Shown here: piece by piece, positions 55,961 through 64,000 of the stretch
Position numbering within the stretch: position 1 is the stretch's first letter
Layout of the letters: every line of letters begins with the position of its first letter
Position numbers and translations under genes: made by a program
From: Septoria linicola
Taxonomy: Eukaryota > Ascomycota > Dothideomycetes > Mycosphaerellales > Mycosphaerellaceae
Direction: 5' to 3'
Length of the DNA stretch: 64,000 bases
Assembly (NCBI GenBank): GCA_024114885.1
Contig: CP099427.1
Coordinates: 620,001 to 684,000, forward strand
Notes under the pieces: generated by a model
Seen by the model: only the letters and a program-made list of their open reading frames with translations
Databases searched by the model: none
Told to the model about the DNA's origin: nothing

Positions 55961-57259
55961 ATGAGGGTAGCTGAGTTGATATTCGCATTTGGCCTCGTGC
56001 CTTGCAGCTTTGCGTCTCTCCCACCATCAACACAAGATCCAATCTTGGCTTCTTCGAGCAAGCTACTGCTTGGCCGAGATCTGGTAGACTTTCACAAGTC
56101 ATTGGTTGAAATTGAGTCAATCTCCGGCAACGAGAAGGCTGTCGGAGACTGGCTCTATGAGAGTCTGAAGAGTCAAGGCTACAATGCTGAAAAGCAATAT
56201 GTGTCGAACGATCCGGAGCGCTTTAATGTCTACGCTTGGCCGGGAGACAAGAGAGAGGCTCCTGTGATACTGAGCAGCCATATCGATACTGTATGATTGA
56301 TCTTCCGCAACCCTATATATATATATATCATATTACTGAGACTCCATGAGGTGCCACCCTTCCTGCCTTACAAGTACACCAAGCATGAAAAGAACAACAC
56401 CATCTTTGGCCGCGGCTCCGTCGACGCCAAAGGCAGCGTCGCAACCCAAGTCATCGCCGTAAACGAACTCATGTCCAAATCCGCAATCAACCCCAACGAC
56501 GTCGCAGTCCTCTACGTCGTCGGCGAAGAAGTCGGCGGAGCCGGCATGCAAAAAGCCAACGACCTCAACCTCACCCCCAAAACCGTCATCTTCGGCGAAC
56601 CCACCGAACTCAAGCTCGTCTCCGGCCACAAAGGCATCCTCCAAGTCGTCCTCACAGCCAAAGGCAAAGCCGCCCACAGCGGCTACCCCTGGCTCGGCCG
56701 CTCGGCCAACGAAGTCCTCGTCAGCGCCCTTGCAGCCATCATGCAGTTGGGAGACAAACTCCCCCAAAGCGACAAATATGGCACAACAACCTTCAACATC
56801 GGCCGCATGCAAGGCGGCGTAGCGAACAACGTCGTCGCTCAAGATGCAAAAGCTCAAATCGCCGTGCGTATCGCAGAAGGTACGCCGGCGCTCATCGAGA
56901 AGGAAGTCACAATCGCCGTGCACGACGCAGTCAAAGATTTTCTTATTAAAGACGACCTCAAAGCTGAGGATATCATCACCATCGACTTCAGCGGCGCAGG
57001 CTACGGACCCATCGACATCGACCACGACGTTCCAGGCTTCGACGTGATGACTGTCAACTACGGAACAGATATCCCCTGGCTCAACAAGACTGTGAAAGAT
57101 CAAAAGAGGTATTTGTACGGCCCTGGAACGATTTTCGTCGCGCATAGTGATCACGAGGAATTGAAGGAGCAGGATTTGTATGATGCCGTGGAGGGGTATA
57201 AGAAGATTGTGCTGCATGCGCTGGGGAAGGGAGGGGAGGGTGGGAGGGAGGATTTGTAG
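55961..57259 (+). CDS. Secreted M20-family metallopeptidase
   Basis: Two exons, 55961-56290 and 56351-57259, with a 60-base intron containing a TA repeat, encode 412 residues. A signal peptide (MRVAELIFAFGLVPCSFASL) opens the protein, so it should enter the secretory pathway and act in the vacuole or outside. The metal ligands and catalytic acid of the M20 family are visible: SSHIDTV across the splice, GRGSVDAKGSVATQV, the catalytic pair EEVGGAG, and VAHSDHEELK near the end. The lid/dimerisation domain reads LVSGHKGILQVVLTAKGKAA. Such enzymes are zinc carboxypeptidases or deacylases on peptides or acyl-amino acids. Codon use in exon 2 (56400-57000) is strikingly rich in C-ending codons. Confidence 0.9.
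56314..56328. repeat. TA dinucleotide microsatellite in an intron
   Basis: Seven TA units plus one T lie inside the only intron of the M20 peptidase gene. The array is likely to vary in length between strains without changing the protein. Confidence 0.7.
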
Positions 57260-57465
57260 ATGTGGACTTTTTGAGTACGAGCGAGAATGTGAACGATTTG
57301 ACTGGATCACGCGTTCTCATCTCCGCAGTGTTCGGTCCTTGGAAATAGGACAGAGAACATCTGAAATCTCATGTCTGAAACTGTTCTTCTATTGGCATAT
57401 GCATACAAGATATTAAAGCGCTACTGTAACAAGTCAAGCAGACCGAAGCTTTCTGTGCTTCTTGT

Positions 57466-59223
57466 CTACTTCTTCTCCCTCCTCTCCCACTTGATGACAG
57501 CGGGACTGAGAGGTCGAGAGAACAAACTGCTGTAATCTGTGCCAACCACTTTTTCGCTGCCGTCGACATTATAAAGCTTGAAGTCCCGTAGCACGGTTGC
57601 TGTGATGGTCTGTAGCTGTACATATGCAAATTGCTCTCCGATGCATCGATGTCTACCAGCGCCGAAGGGAAGGTATGGTGATGCTGCGCCTTTGCTGACG
57701 AGGCCGTATCCGTAGTCTTCCTTTTCTTCTGCGACGCCTTCCGAGACCATGCGCGGAACGAGGTGGGCGTATTTTTCGCTGGGTGATTCGTCCCAACGGT
57801 GGGGCTCCCAGGTGAGTGCTTCGGGAAAGTGCTCGTTCATGCGGCTTGTGGCGCCTGGTGCGGCGAGGAGGGAGTGTGTGGTTGGGATCACGTAGGATGT
57901 GCCTTCGATTGGCATTGGCGATTTGACTTTGCGGAGGATAGAGTGGATTGGTGCGTGGATTCGGAGGGTCTCCTTGACGACTTGGCTGAGTAGGGTCAGC
58001 TTTTGGAGGTTGGCGTAGCTGAGATCCTTGATTGTGCCATCCTCGTTTACACCGAGCACGTCCTTCTGTTCTTGTACAAGCTCATCCTGGATGTCTGGTC
58101 GAGTAGCGAGGCGTAGGAGGATCCATGAGGATGTGGAAGAAGACGAGTGCTGACCAGCCATAAGAAGAGCGATCATCATGTGTGCCACCTCACGGTCAGG
58201 AATTGGTTGGCCGTCCTTGTACTCGCAGTTCCTGTGGTATCGTTAGCAGTAGCTCCAAAAGGTCCTTCCAACATATTGTGGCGGTCTGAGTGCACAATGG
58301 CATGACTTTCGTCCCAACAATCGGAGAACTTATGGCCTTCCAGTGCTGTTTACTCACATCAAGTTCCAGATCATGTCCTGCTCACGGCTCTCGGACTTGG
58401 AGTCTCCTGCCTCACGTCTCTGCTTAATGATAGACATGTATGTTTCCGCCATCTTCTTCTGCGCATAGTCGCGTCTCCTGTTCTGCGGCAGAGGTGCCCA
58501 TGGCAACATGAAGTTGATTGGTGTGAAGCCCATATCGAGGTAGTGGTAGAGATCGGCAAAGGTCGAGTCGAACTTGTCGCGGACTTCCTTTCCTTGCAGC
58601 GATCGACTGGCAGTGTAAATGGTGAGTTCGGCCATGGCAGGTGGCAGATCGACGGTGCCGCTCGTCGAAGCAAATCGCTTGTGAGGGTTGGCCTTTGCGA
58701 AGAACTGGCGCGTCTCCTCGCCAATCAAAGTGACATATGACTGCAGGGAGGAGGAAGTGAGGCCAAACTTGACAAACTTCTTCTGCTCCATGAATTTCGA
58801 GTTGGGGCAGTCGTAGACGACGTCCTTGCCGAAGACGGGCGTGGTGAGCGGGCTGTAGATCTCCTCTGCGTTGACATCGCGCAGTTTGCCGTTCAGGATG
58901 AAGTCGTTGCCCTTGGTGCCCAGGCAGACGGTAGTCTTCTTGCCGAGCAGGATAAAGGTGAAGACATTGCCATATTTCTCGCGGCACGAGAAGAAGAACT
59001 TGTAAGGGTCAATGCCGTAGGAGATGGTGCTGCCAATGAAGGGAACGTAGTGGAAGACGAGCGGTGGTTCGGTCTGGGGGCCACGGAAGAGTAGCTGGCG
59101 CAACACGTTCAGCACGACGGAGAGGGTGAAGAAGATGGCGAGTCCCGAGGAGACGAGTTTCCAGGACGCGGTCTGGCCGAAGTGCGCGTCAAAGGCGACG
59201 GCGACGTCTTGGACGAGGCCCAT
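57466..59223 (-). CDS. CYP51: Sterol 14-alpha-demethylase CYP51 (Erg11)
   Basis: ER cytochrome P450 that removes the 14-alpha methyl of eburicol/lanosterol in ergosterol synthesis; the target of azole fungicides. Two exons, 59223-58358 and 58231-57466 (126-base GTGAGT..CAG intron), give 543 residues. An N-terminal membrane anchor (LAIFFTLSVVLNVLRQLLF) leads to FIGSTISYGIDPYKFFFSCR, then VVYDCPNSKFMEQKKF, with the azole-contact Tyr at 137 as in Zymoseptoria numbering. Further on are the I-helix AGQHSSSST, KETLRIHAPIHSI, and the heme-binding FGAGRHRCIGEQFA. The YGYGLVSKG loop, often altered in resistant strains, is intact, so the allele looks wild type at these sites. It is head-to-head with the CMD-like gene. 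Confidence 0.96.
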
Positions 59224-59584
59224 GGTGGTTGGCGGTTTGAGTGAGTGGTTGTTTCGGTGACAGCGAGTCCTCAGAACATTTCCATTGCTGACCTCTGGCC
59301 AATACTTGACTTGTAGATGGCCATCGTACGATTCCAACATTTCCGTCTCGGATACTGCGGATGCCCTGCGCTAGCGTTGCCGTTGCCCCGTTGTGTAGTC
59401 CGAGCGTCATCATCGCCTTGCTCGCACGATGAGAGATGTAGACGTAGACGCTGACAGAGCTTCATAATTATTACCGAGCTATGGAGCCGGTCGTGTAAGA
59501 GCTCATCCAGATGATGAGTGCCATGCTATGCTACCTCCCCATGCCTTTACCTCGCGCTGCTTTGAATTTCCTACGACCACCAAA
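59224..59584. promoter_or_regulatory. Divergent promoter shared by CYP51 and the CMD-like gene
   Basis: Only 361 bases separate the two start codons, so both promoters must lie here. A CCAAT element is present at 59299-59303 on the plus strand. I saw no clear sterol-regulatory element of the SrbA type. A repeat or large insert of the sort that over-expresses CYP51 in resistant field strains is absent. Confidence 0.5.
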
Positions 59585-60157
59585 ATGCGCATCCCATACG
59601 CTCCCTCTGAACCTCCCGCAGATGCCAGCGCAGAAAGCAAAGCCATCTACAACCGCATCGCAGAACGCCGCAAGCCTCGCCCCTTGATTCCTCTCGATCT
59701 CGCTCTCCTCCACAACCCCGCCATCGCAGACGGCTACAACTCCCTCCTCGGTGCCATCCGCACAACATCCTCCTTCCCTCGAGAACTCGCCGAGCTCGCA
59801 ATATGCTACATCGCAGTCCTCAACACCGCAACATATGAGTGGACAGCCCACGCCCCGATCTATCTCAAAGCTGGTGGTACACGTGAGAAACTGGGAGTTC
59901 TGCTGAAAGGTCATGTCAAGAATGCCACTGTTTTGTTGAGCGAGGAAGAGAGGGATTTGCTGGCTTTTACGGAGCAGAATACGAGGAGTATCAAGGTTGA
60001 GGATGATTTGTTCGAAAGGCTCAAGGGCAGATATACGGATCAGCAGATCATGGAGCTGAATATTACTGTCGCCGGGTATAATATGGTCAGTAGGTTTTTG
60101 GTGGGGTTGGATGTCACTGAGAGCAATGGGAAGGAGATGGTGTTGCCTCCTGCGTGA
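59585..60157 (+). CDS. Carboxymuconolactone decarboxylase/AhpD-like protein
   Basis: An intronless 190-residue protein from the ATG at 59585 (MRIPYAPSEPPADASAES); an earlier in-frame ATG at 59528 adds 19 unlikely residues. The helical AhpD/CMD fold is suggested by LIPLDLALLHNPAIADGYNS, then FPRELAELAICYIAVLNTAT and YEWTAHAPIYLKAGGTRE. The peroxidase-type C-x2-C is not present: the place reads AICYIAVLN with one Cys and an EW-x2-H motif. Such fungal members are often decarboxylase- or peroxidase-like enzymes of unknown substrate. The tail contains DQQIMELNITVAGYNMVSRF. It shares a short divergent promoter with CYP51, which may co-regulate the pair but does not prove a shared pathway. Confidence 0.85.
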   Translation: MRIPYAPSEPPADASAESKAIYNRIAERRKPRPLIPLDLALLHNPAIADGYNSLLGAIRTTSSFPRELAELAICYIAVLNTATYEWTAHAPIYLKAGGTREKLGVLLKGHVKNATVLLSEEERDLLAFTEQNTRSIKVEDDLFERLKGRYTDQQIMELNITVAGYNMVSRFLVGLDVTESNGKEMVLPPA

Positions 60158-60856
60158 GAAGTCGGAGGACTGGCACCTTTCGAGACACTCTCTCCATAGA
60201 CTGTTGGCTTCAACGTGGACAGTTATCAAGCTTCGAGCTACAGGACTCTACATCAGTGTCCACAGTCTTGACCAACGCCTTGAATACTTCATCCAGCTCC
60301 ACTCGAAAGAAGACGAAAACGAGCCACCATACAGTAATGTGCTACAAGCGACGGCAGGACACACAAGTACCTTACTCGAACCCCATGGTGAAGTACGCGG
60401 ATCCTGCCGGACTTCGACAACAAACGTCTCATAGATGGGGCCCTACATTGTAAATGTGGGTCATTCTATACAGGACATGCACAATTGCATAGTTGCTCCA
60501 CTGGCTGAGTCCATAACTATGCACAAATATTGTCCTGCTAGCTCATACTCATCGAACGGCGCGATATTTCACCCATAGATAGTATCGCACTTCCACGATT
60601 GATATGTTCGCTTCTGCCTTGCTAGCTTGATTCCATGTACCTTGTCGATCGGGCCAAGATTCCCACCGAGGTTCAGCAATCGAACGACGATGTCCTACGT
60701 GTCGTTCGAACGTTGACGAGGTGAGACAAATGTACATAAAGTCAAGGCTGGCGTGAATCTCTTCTGCTTTTTGTCAATGCAAAAGCTCTCCGCTCCTCAA
60801 ATCAACGGCACCTTCATCCTTCAATTGACACCAGCACTTAAGATCTAGCAAGTGCC
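60158..60856. other. Intergenic region, about 700 bases
   Basis: This lies between the CMD-like gene and a flavoprotein relic. Short frames are present on both strands without features. Confidence 0.4.
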
Positions 60857-60992
60857 ATGTCGTCCAAAACGCAGATCGATCTCGACTACCTTGTCATTGG
60901 CGCCGCAGCCATGGGGCATGGCCTTCATAGACACGCTCTTGTCGTCGAACCCAAAAGCCACTGTAGCGCTAGTGGATAAGTATGCTTCGTGA
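60857..60992 (+). pseudogene. Frameshifted N-terminal relic of an FAD-dependent monooxygenase-like gene
   Basis: An ATG at 60857 begins MSSKTQIDLDYLVIGA, a perfect start for a fungal FAD/NAD(P) oxidoreductase with a Rossmann motif. At 60913-60916 a run of four G where family members would have three shifts the frame. Reading on in the shifted frame gives MAFIDTLLSSNPKATVALVD and then TGA at 60990-60992. The second glycine of the GxGxxG motif is also Ala (GCA). About 45 codons are left of a protein normally several hundred long, and nothing after it resumes the family. This is a decayed gene fragment; the exact parent family is a judgement from memory. Confidence 0.6.
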
Positions 60993-61111
60993 CGGCCTCG
61001 ACTACGTCTTTTAATCGAAGGAGGAAAGGCTGGCCAGAATGTAGTCGCATGATCGCGAGTATACCGGAATAGACAGCTCGATAGATGGGATCGTCTTGAT
61101 CCCGCCTAAGA

Positions 61112-63481
61112 TCAGGTTGCCTGGCTGTTCCATGTCGTTACCACGTCGCCGGCTTGAATCGCTGATGATGAGCCCGGAGCGCGCTCAGCCAAAGCCGTGT
61201 GCACTCCAAATAGAACTCTGCCAGAGACTCGTCTCGTCTTTGCCAGAGTCACGAATGGCTCTTGGTTCTTCTCAGCGCTCGTCTGGTCAATACAGACCAT
61301 CTGACAACGTCTGCAGCCGCCCAGGAAGTCAAACTCTAGGCCAGAGCCAGGCTTGGCGGCATCTCCGATGCTCATTCCTGCCCAGTCGTCTTCTACGTAT
61401 GGCTGCTCCTGTCCAGGTGGTAGAAGTGGTGATTCTGCAAGGACAATGTTGGCGCGGAAGACATCTGGATGAGCGGCCTTGCCTCCCCGGGCCTTTATCG
61501 TCTCGTTCAATCGATTGAGAGAAGAGCGAGAGATAGTAAGTATGGGTGACTCGTTGCTCAGGAGAATTGGGCGAGGCCGACTAGTATGAGCCCTGCTGCC
61601 GTGAAGGTGGCTCTTGCTGTGTCGCATGGAAGGTATGCTTGGCGTGGCAGCTGGGAAGCGCGCCAACGTACATGGCACACCCACAGCTCTCGTCAAGTAG
61701 TCCTCGATCAATGGTGAAGTGTAGACTTTTGCTTCGATCTTGTCGCCACAGACTGATGCGTCGCTTGTTCTCAGGTCTGAGTCAAAGCAGCTGGGATCCT
61801 TTGAGAGCGGCACTGTGATCGCCGTAGAACTGCTTGCATGGCTGATCCTCAGAACTCCATTCTTGAAGTCGAGCTGTGGTCGAATTAGAGCCATCCGAGG
61901 ATGCGATTTCTGGCTAAGTGCTGCCCCCGTGGTCTTCCCCACTATGCACCATTCTCGGTCCCAAGCAAGTCCTTCGCGATATATATCCCAGGCCATGGTG
62001 TTTGGTATCTGCCAGCCAGCGCAAGACTTGATTGGGTATACTGCCAGGCTTTCGACGTAGAAGCGAGAGCTCTTATTTAGCTCTAGTGGCGATGGTGGCG
62101 CAGATTCCCACGGGCACTTTTCGACGAAGAATTCGTTCATGAAGTCCATAAATGCCGCCACGTCGCTTCTGGTACTCATCGCGCCCAGACTGACACGTAT
62201 CACACCCGTTGGCTTTCCATTCAATACATCGCTCTCGCCTCCACAACGATAACCTGCGCTGAAGTTCTCGTGCATTTCCCAGGGTGCGAGATTCAGATGT
62301 TTGGCCACGCCGCCCGGGTTGCACAGACCGCCTGTGCGAAGATGTACCTTCTTTACTGATGCCAGCTTTTCCACTTCAGTGTTGCTCACCCAGTTGCCTT
62401 GACCGTCTCGGATATTGAAAGTAATGGAAGGACCTTGGGTGCTACTGTCGCCGTATACGGAAGCCTCGTCCTTGTAGACACGACATACAGGCTGGCCATT
62501 TGCATGTCGCAAAGCAACAAGCGTATCATACAGTTGCTTCGCCAGTGCTGAGGTATGTTGTGCTATGCGATCCATAGATTGAAACAGCTCGGTGTGCGTC
62601 TGCATTGCCGATCTAAGTGCAAGAATGCTGTGCACAGGCAACGTGCCATCTTCAAGCTGTTCATGCAGAGATGCTGACTTTGGAATATGCCATTGCTCCT
62701 TCGCACAAACCACCATGTCTACAGTCCCACCACCGAAGTACTGGCGGCTTTGGAACAGATGAGCACAGTCCTTCCTCACGATTAGTGCCCCAAGATCCGG
62801 AAAGCCGAACATTTTGGCAAAGCTCAGGACTGTAAAGTCTGGCGTTGCCTCGAGATTGCACAGCCGCAAAGACGATGTCGCTGCAGATGCGGCTACATCA
62901 AGCAGAGAGAACACTTTCTGAGACCTGCAGTTACTCAGCCATTTCAACGAAAGCTTTCGGCCATTCATATTCGACTGTAGTGGGTAAGCAAAAAGTCGCT
63001 GGCCGTCTCCCGGCATGACATCCTGACCGAGCCAGGCAACCACTTCATCGTCTGATTCGAAGCATCGGTGTTGCTTCGCAGCTTCTCGAACGCCGACAAC
63101 ACTTGTATGCGAGTCAACATGATACCCGTACCAGAATCCGTTGTCCTGCTCACGGAAAGCTTCCACAACCAGTTTGATGGCAGCGGTCGTGTTTGCAGCG
63201 AACACCAGGTCGAACTCGTCCGGATCAGCTCCAAATAGCCGCAATGTATCGTACCTGACACTATCGATCATATGCGAAGATCGCTGGCTTGATGCAGATG
63301 CGGAGTGAGGGTTGCCATAGAGTTGTGCCATCATGTCGGCATGAAAACTGTCCATAAGCGTTTTGCTGTACAGTGTAGCGCCAGCGTGGTCGAGGTATAA
63401 TGCATCTTTCAGCATGGGATACTCCTTTATGCGCATCTGCTCAATGTAGGCGTTGTACACGAGATCCATCTCGGTGGCCAT
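61112..63481 (-). CDS. hxB: Molybdenum cofactor sulfurase
   Basis: Transfers sulfur from L-cysteine to the molybdenum cofactor of xanthine dehydrogenase and aldehyde oxidase, making them active; the Aspergillus gene is hxB. The 789 residues start at the ATG at 63481 (MATEMDLVYNAYIEQMRI), with no introns. The N-terminal two-thirds is an NifS-like PLP transferase: YLDHAGATLYSK, YGNPHSASASSQRSS, a PLP-lysine strand SFAKMFGFPDLGALIV and the persulfide cysteine loop RTGGLCNPGGVAK. The C-terminal part is a MOSC domain with the beta-barrel leader FYVESLAVYPIKSCAGW and the later FLGGCRRCQMVCID motif. Fungal MOCOS proteins have this length and fusion. Cytosolic. The region just upstream (63482-64000) may hold its promoter. 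Confidence 0.95.
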   Translation of the reverse strand: MATEMDLVYNAYIEQMRIKEYPMLKDALYLDHAGATLYSKTLMDSFHADMMAQLYGNPHSASASSQRSSHMIDSVRYDTLRLFGADPDEFDLVFAANTTAAIKLVVEAFREQDNGFWYGYHVDSHTSVVGVREAAKQHRCFESDDEVVAWLGQDVMPGDGQRLFAYPLQSNMNGRKLSLKWLSNCRSQKVFSLLDVAASAATSSLRLCNLEATPDFTVLSFAKMFGFPDLGALIVRKDCAHLFQSRQYFGGGTVDMVVCAKEQWHIPKSASLHEQLEDGTLPVHSILALRSAMQTHTELFQSMDRIAQHTSALAKQLYDTLVALRHANGQPVCRVYKDEASVYGDSSTQGPSITFNIRDGQGNWVSNTEVEKLASVKKVHLRTGGLCNPGGVAKHLNLAPWEMHENFSAGYRCGGESDVLNGKPTGVIRVSLGAMSTRSDVAAFMDFMNEFFVEKCPWESAPPSPLELNKSSRFYVESLAVYPIKSCAGWQIPNTMAWDIYREGLAWDREWCIVGKTTGAALSQKSHPRMALIRPQLDFKNGVLRISHASSSTAITVPLSKDPSCFDSDLRTSDASVCGDKIEAKVYTSPLIEDYLTRAVGVPCTLARFPAATPSIPSMRHSKSHLHGSRAHTSRPRPILLSNESPILTISRSSLNRLNETIKARGGKAAHPDVFRANIVLAESPLLPPGQEQPYVEDDWAGMSIGDAAKPGSGLEFDFLGGCRRCQMVCIDQTSAEKNQEPFVTLAKTRRVSGRVLFGVHTALAERAPGSSSAIQAGDVVTTWNSQAT

Positions 63482-64000
63482 TGTATCAGGTCCCGTGAGA
63501 CGCGCCTCTCGAGCTTCCGGAGGCCAGTGTTGGAGGCTCAGCCTTGATCAAGCCAGCCAGACTTGCGTTGCAACTTTGATTGCTTGAGCAACATTGAGAT
63601 CAAATCTTGACGGGTTGGTAGAAACGGCAGGTCTTGTCGGTTGATGTGCAGAAGAAGGAGACGTTGTGGTGGGTTATCTAGTGTGGATCTGACGACGGAG
63701 CTCGCCGATGTCCTCAGGCAGGAGCGACGACGACGACCTCTTCTGTCCTCCACCTCGCTTGCTCTCCGCCATGTCGCCGTCGCCTCATTCCATTGCCACT
63801 GCTACATCTGGACATTGACAGTGGCTGTATCATGATGAGCGAGGATGCATTTCATCGCTAATATGGCGCCTACGAGCTGGCTGGCTTGCCAAGAACAGCC
63901 TCGGGACAGAGCATCATTGACAACGTGCTTCTTCTCTATTTTGTAAATCACGAGACAACATTCAATATCCTCCAGACTCTGCCTTCACTGCATTGACTTT
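63482..64000. other. 5' flank of the molybdenum cofactor sulfurase gene to the window end
   Basis: Contains the promoter of the leftward sulfurase gene. A minus-strand ATG near 63771 opens a 32-codon frame (MAESKRGGGQKRSSSSLLPE) that stops soon. It could be the first exon of a gene or an upstream open frame, but no donor site is clear. The plus strand shows no supported gene before the edge. Confidence 0.35.

Noticed and set aside
56333..57310. Long antisense frame over the M20 peptidase
   Set aside because: It mirrors the C-rich codon use of the true gene and lacks any domain, so it is a shadow of that gene.
59531..60229. Antisense frame over the CMD-like gene
   Set aside because: Same reason: it mirrors the real gene and has no independent features.
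1..64000. CRISPR arrays, transposon ends or long repeats
   Set aside because: I saw no regularly spaced repeats, terminal inverted repeats or transposase/reverse-transcriptase frames in the window.

Overview
This window looks like nuclear DNA of a filamentous ascomycete. Genes carry short GT..AG introns (about 45-210 bases), about 30 genes lie on both strands, and the gene families are typical of Pezizomycotina: a Zn2Cys6 regulator, DUF3716, DUF7707, a GPR1/FUN34/YaaH transporter and a CYP51 with Tyr at position 137. The CYP51 text most resembles what I remember of Mycosphaerella-type Dothideomycetes. That placement is an inference from memory, not a search.

Layout. 0-10 kb: the 3' end of a cut-off gene, an intron-bearing tRNA-like locus, a single-pass membrane protein, an iron-type alcohol dehydrogenase broken by an in-frame TGA, an SDR-fold protein lacking the usual Tyr/Lys pair, a large RRM-like protein and a GPI-type secreted protein. 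10-24 kb: NAD+ synthetase (QNS1), the endocytic scaffold PAN1, an unresolved gene with a decayed C-terminal fragment beside it, a KANL3/Tex30-type hydrolase, two unknown reading frames and an acetate-transporter-type membrane protein. 25-36 kb: a zinc alcohol dehydrogenase, an F-box protein, a two-repeat Cys/His protein with DUF3716, several lineage-restricted genes, the fatty acid transporter/acyl-CoA synthetase FAT1, and a tiny two-exon gene for a secreted eight-cysteine defensin-like peptide at 35857-36126. 36-47 kb: a 3-beta-HSD-like enzyme, a NAT9-like acetyltransferase, the replication licensing ATPase CDC6, a micro-membrane protein and a VOC-family protein (each with an in-frame stop), and a Zn2Cys6 regulator. 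47-64 kb: the proteasome adaptor ECM29, a germinal-centre kinase, a secreted M20 peptidase, CYP51, a carboxymuconolactone-decarboxylase-like protein sharing CYP51's divergent promoter, a frameshifted flavoprotein relic and molybdenum cofactor sulfurase.

Most genes are housekeeping functions (NAD synthesis, endocytosis, replication licensing, proteasome, sterol synthesis, Moco sulfuration) and do not form one pathway. The most interesting items are the defensin-like peptide, three otherwise intact reading frames each cut by one in-frame stop, two relic gene fragments, the duplicated Cys/His module joined to DUF3716, and three genes whose first coding exon is only 7-9 bases. Splice sites were read by eye and checked for frame, but no transcript data were available.
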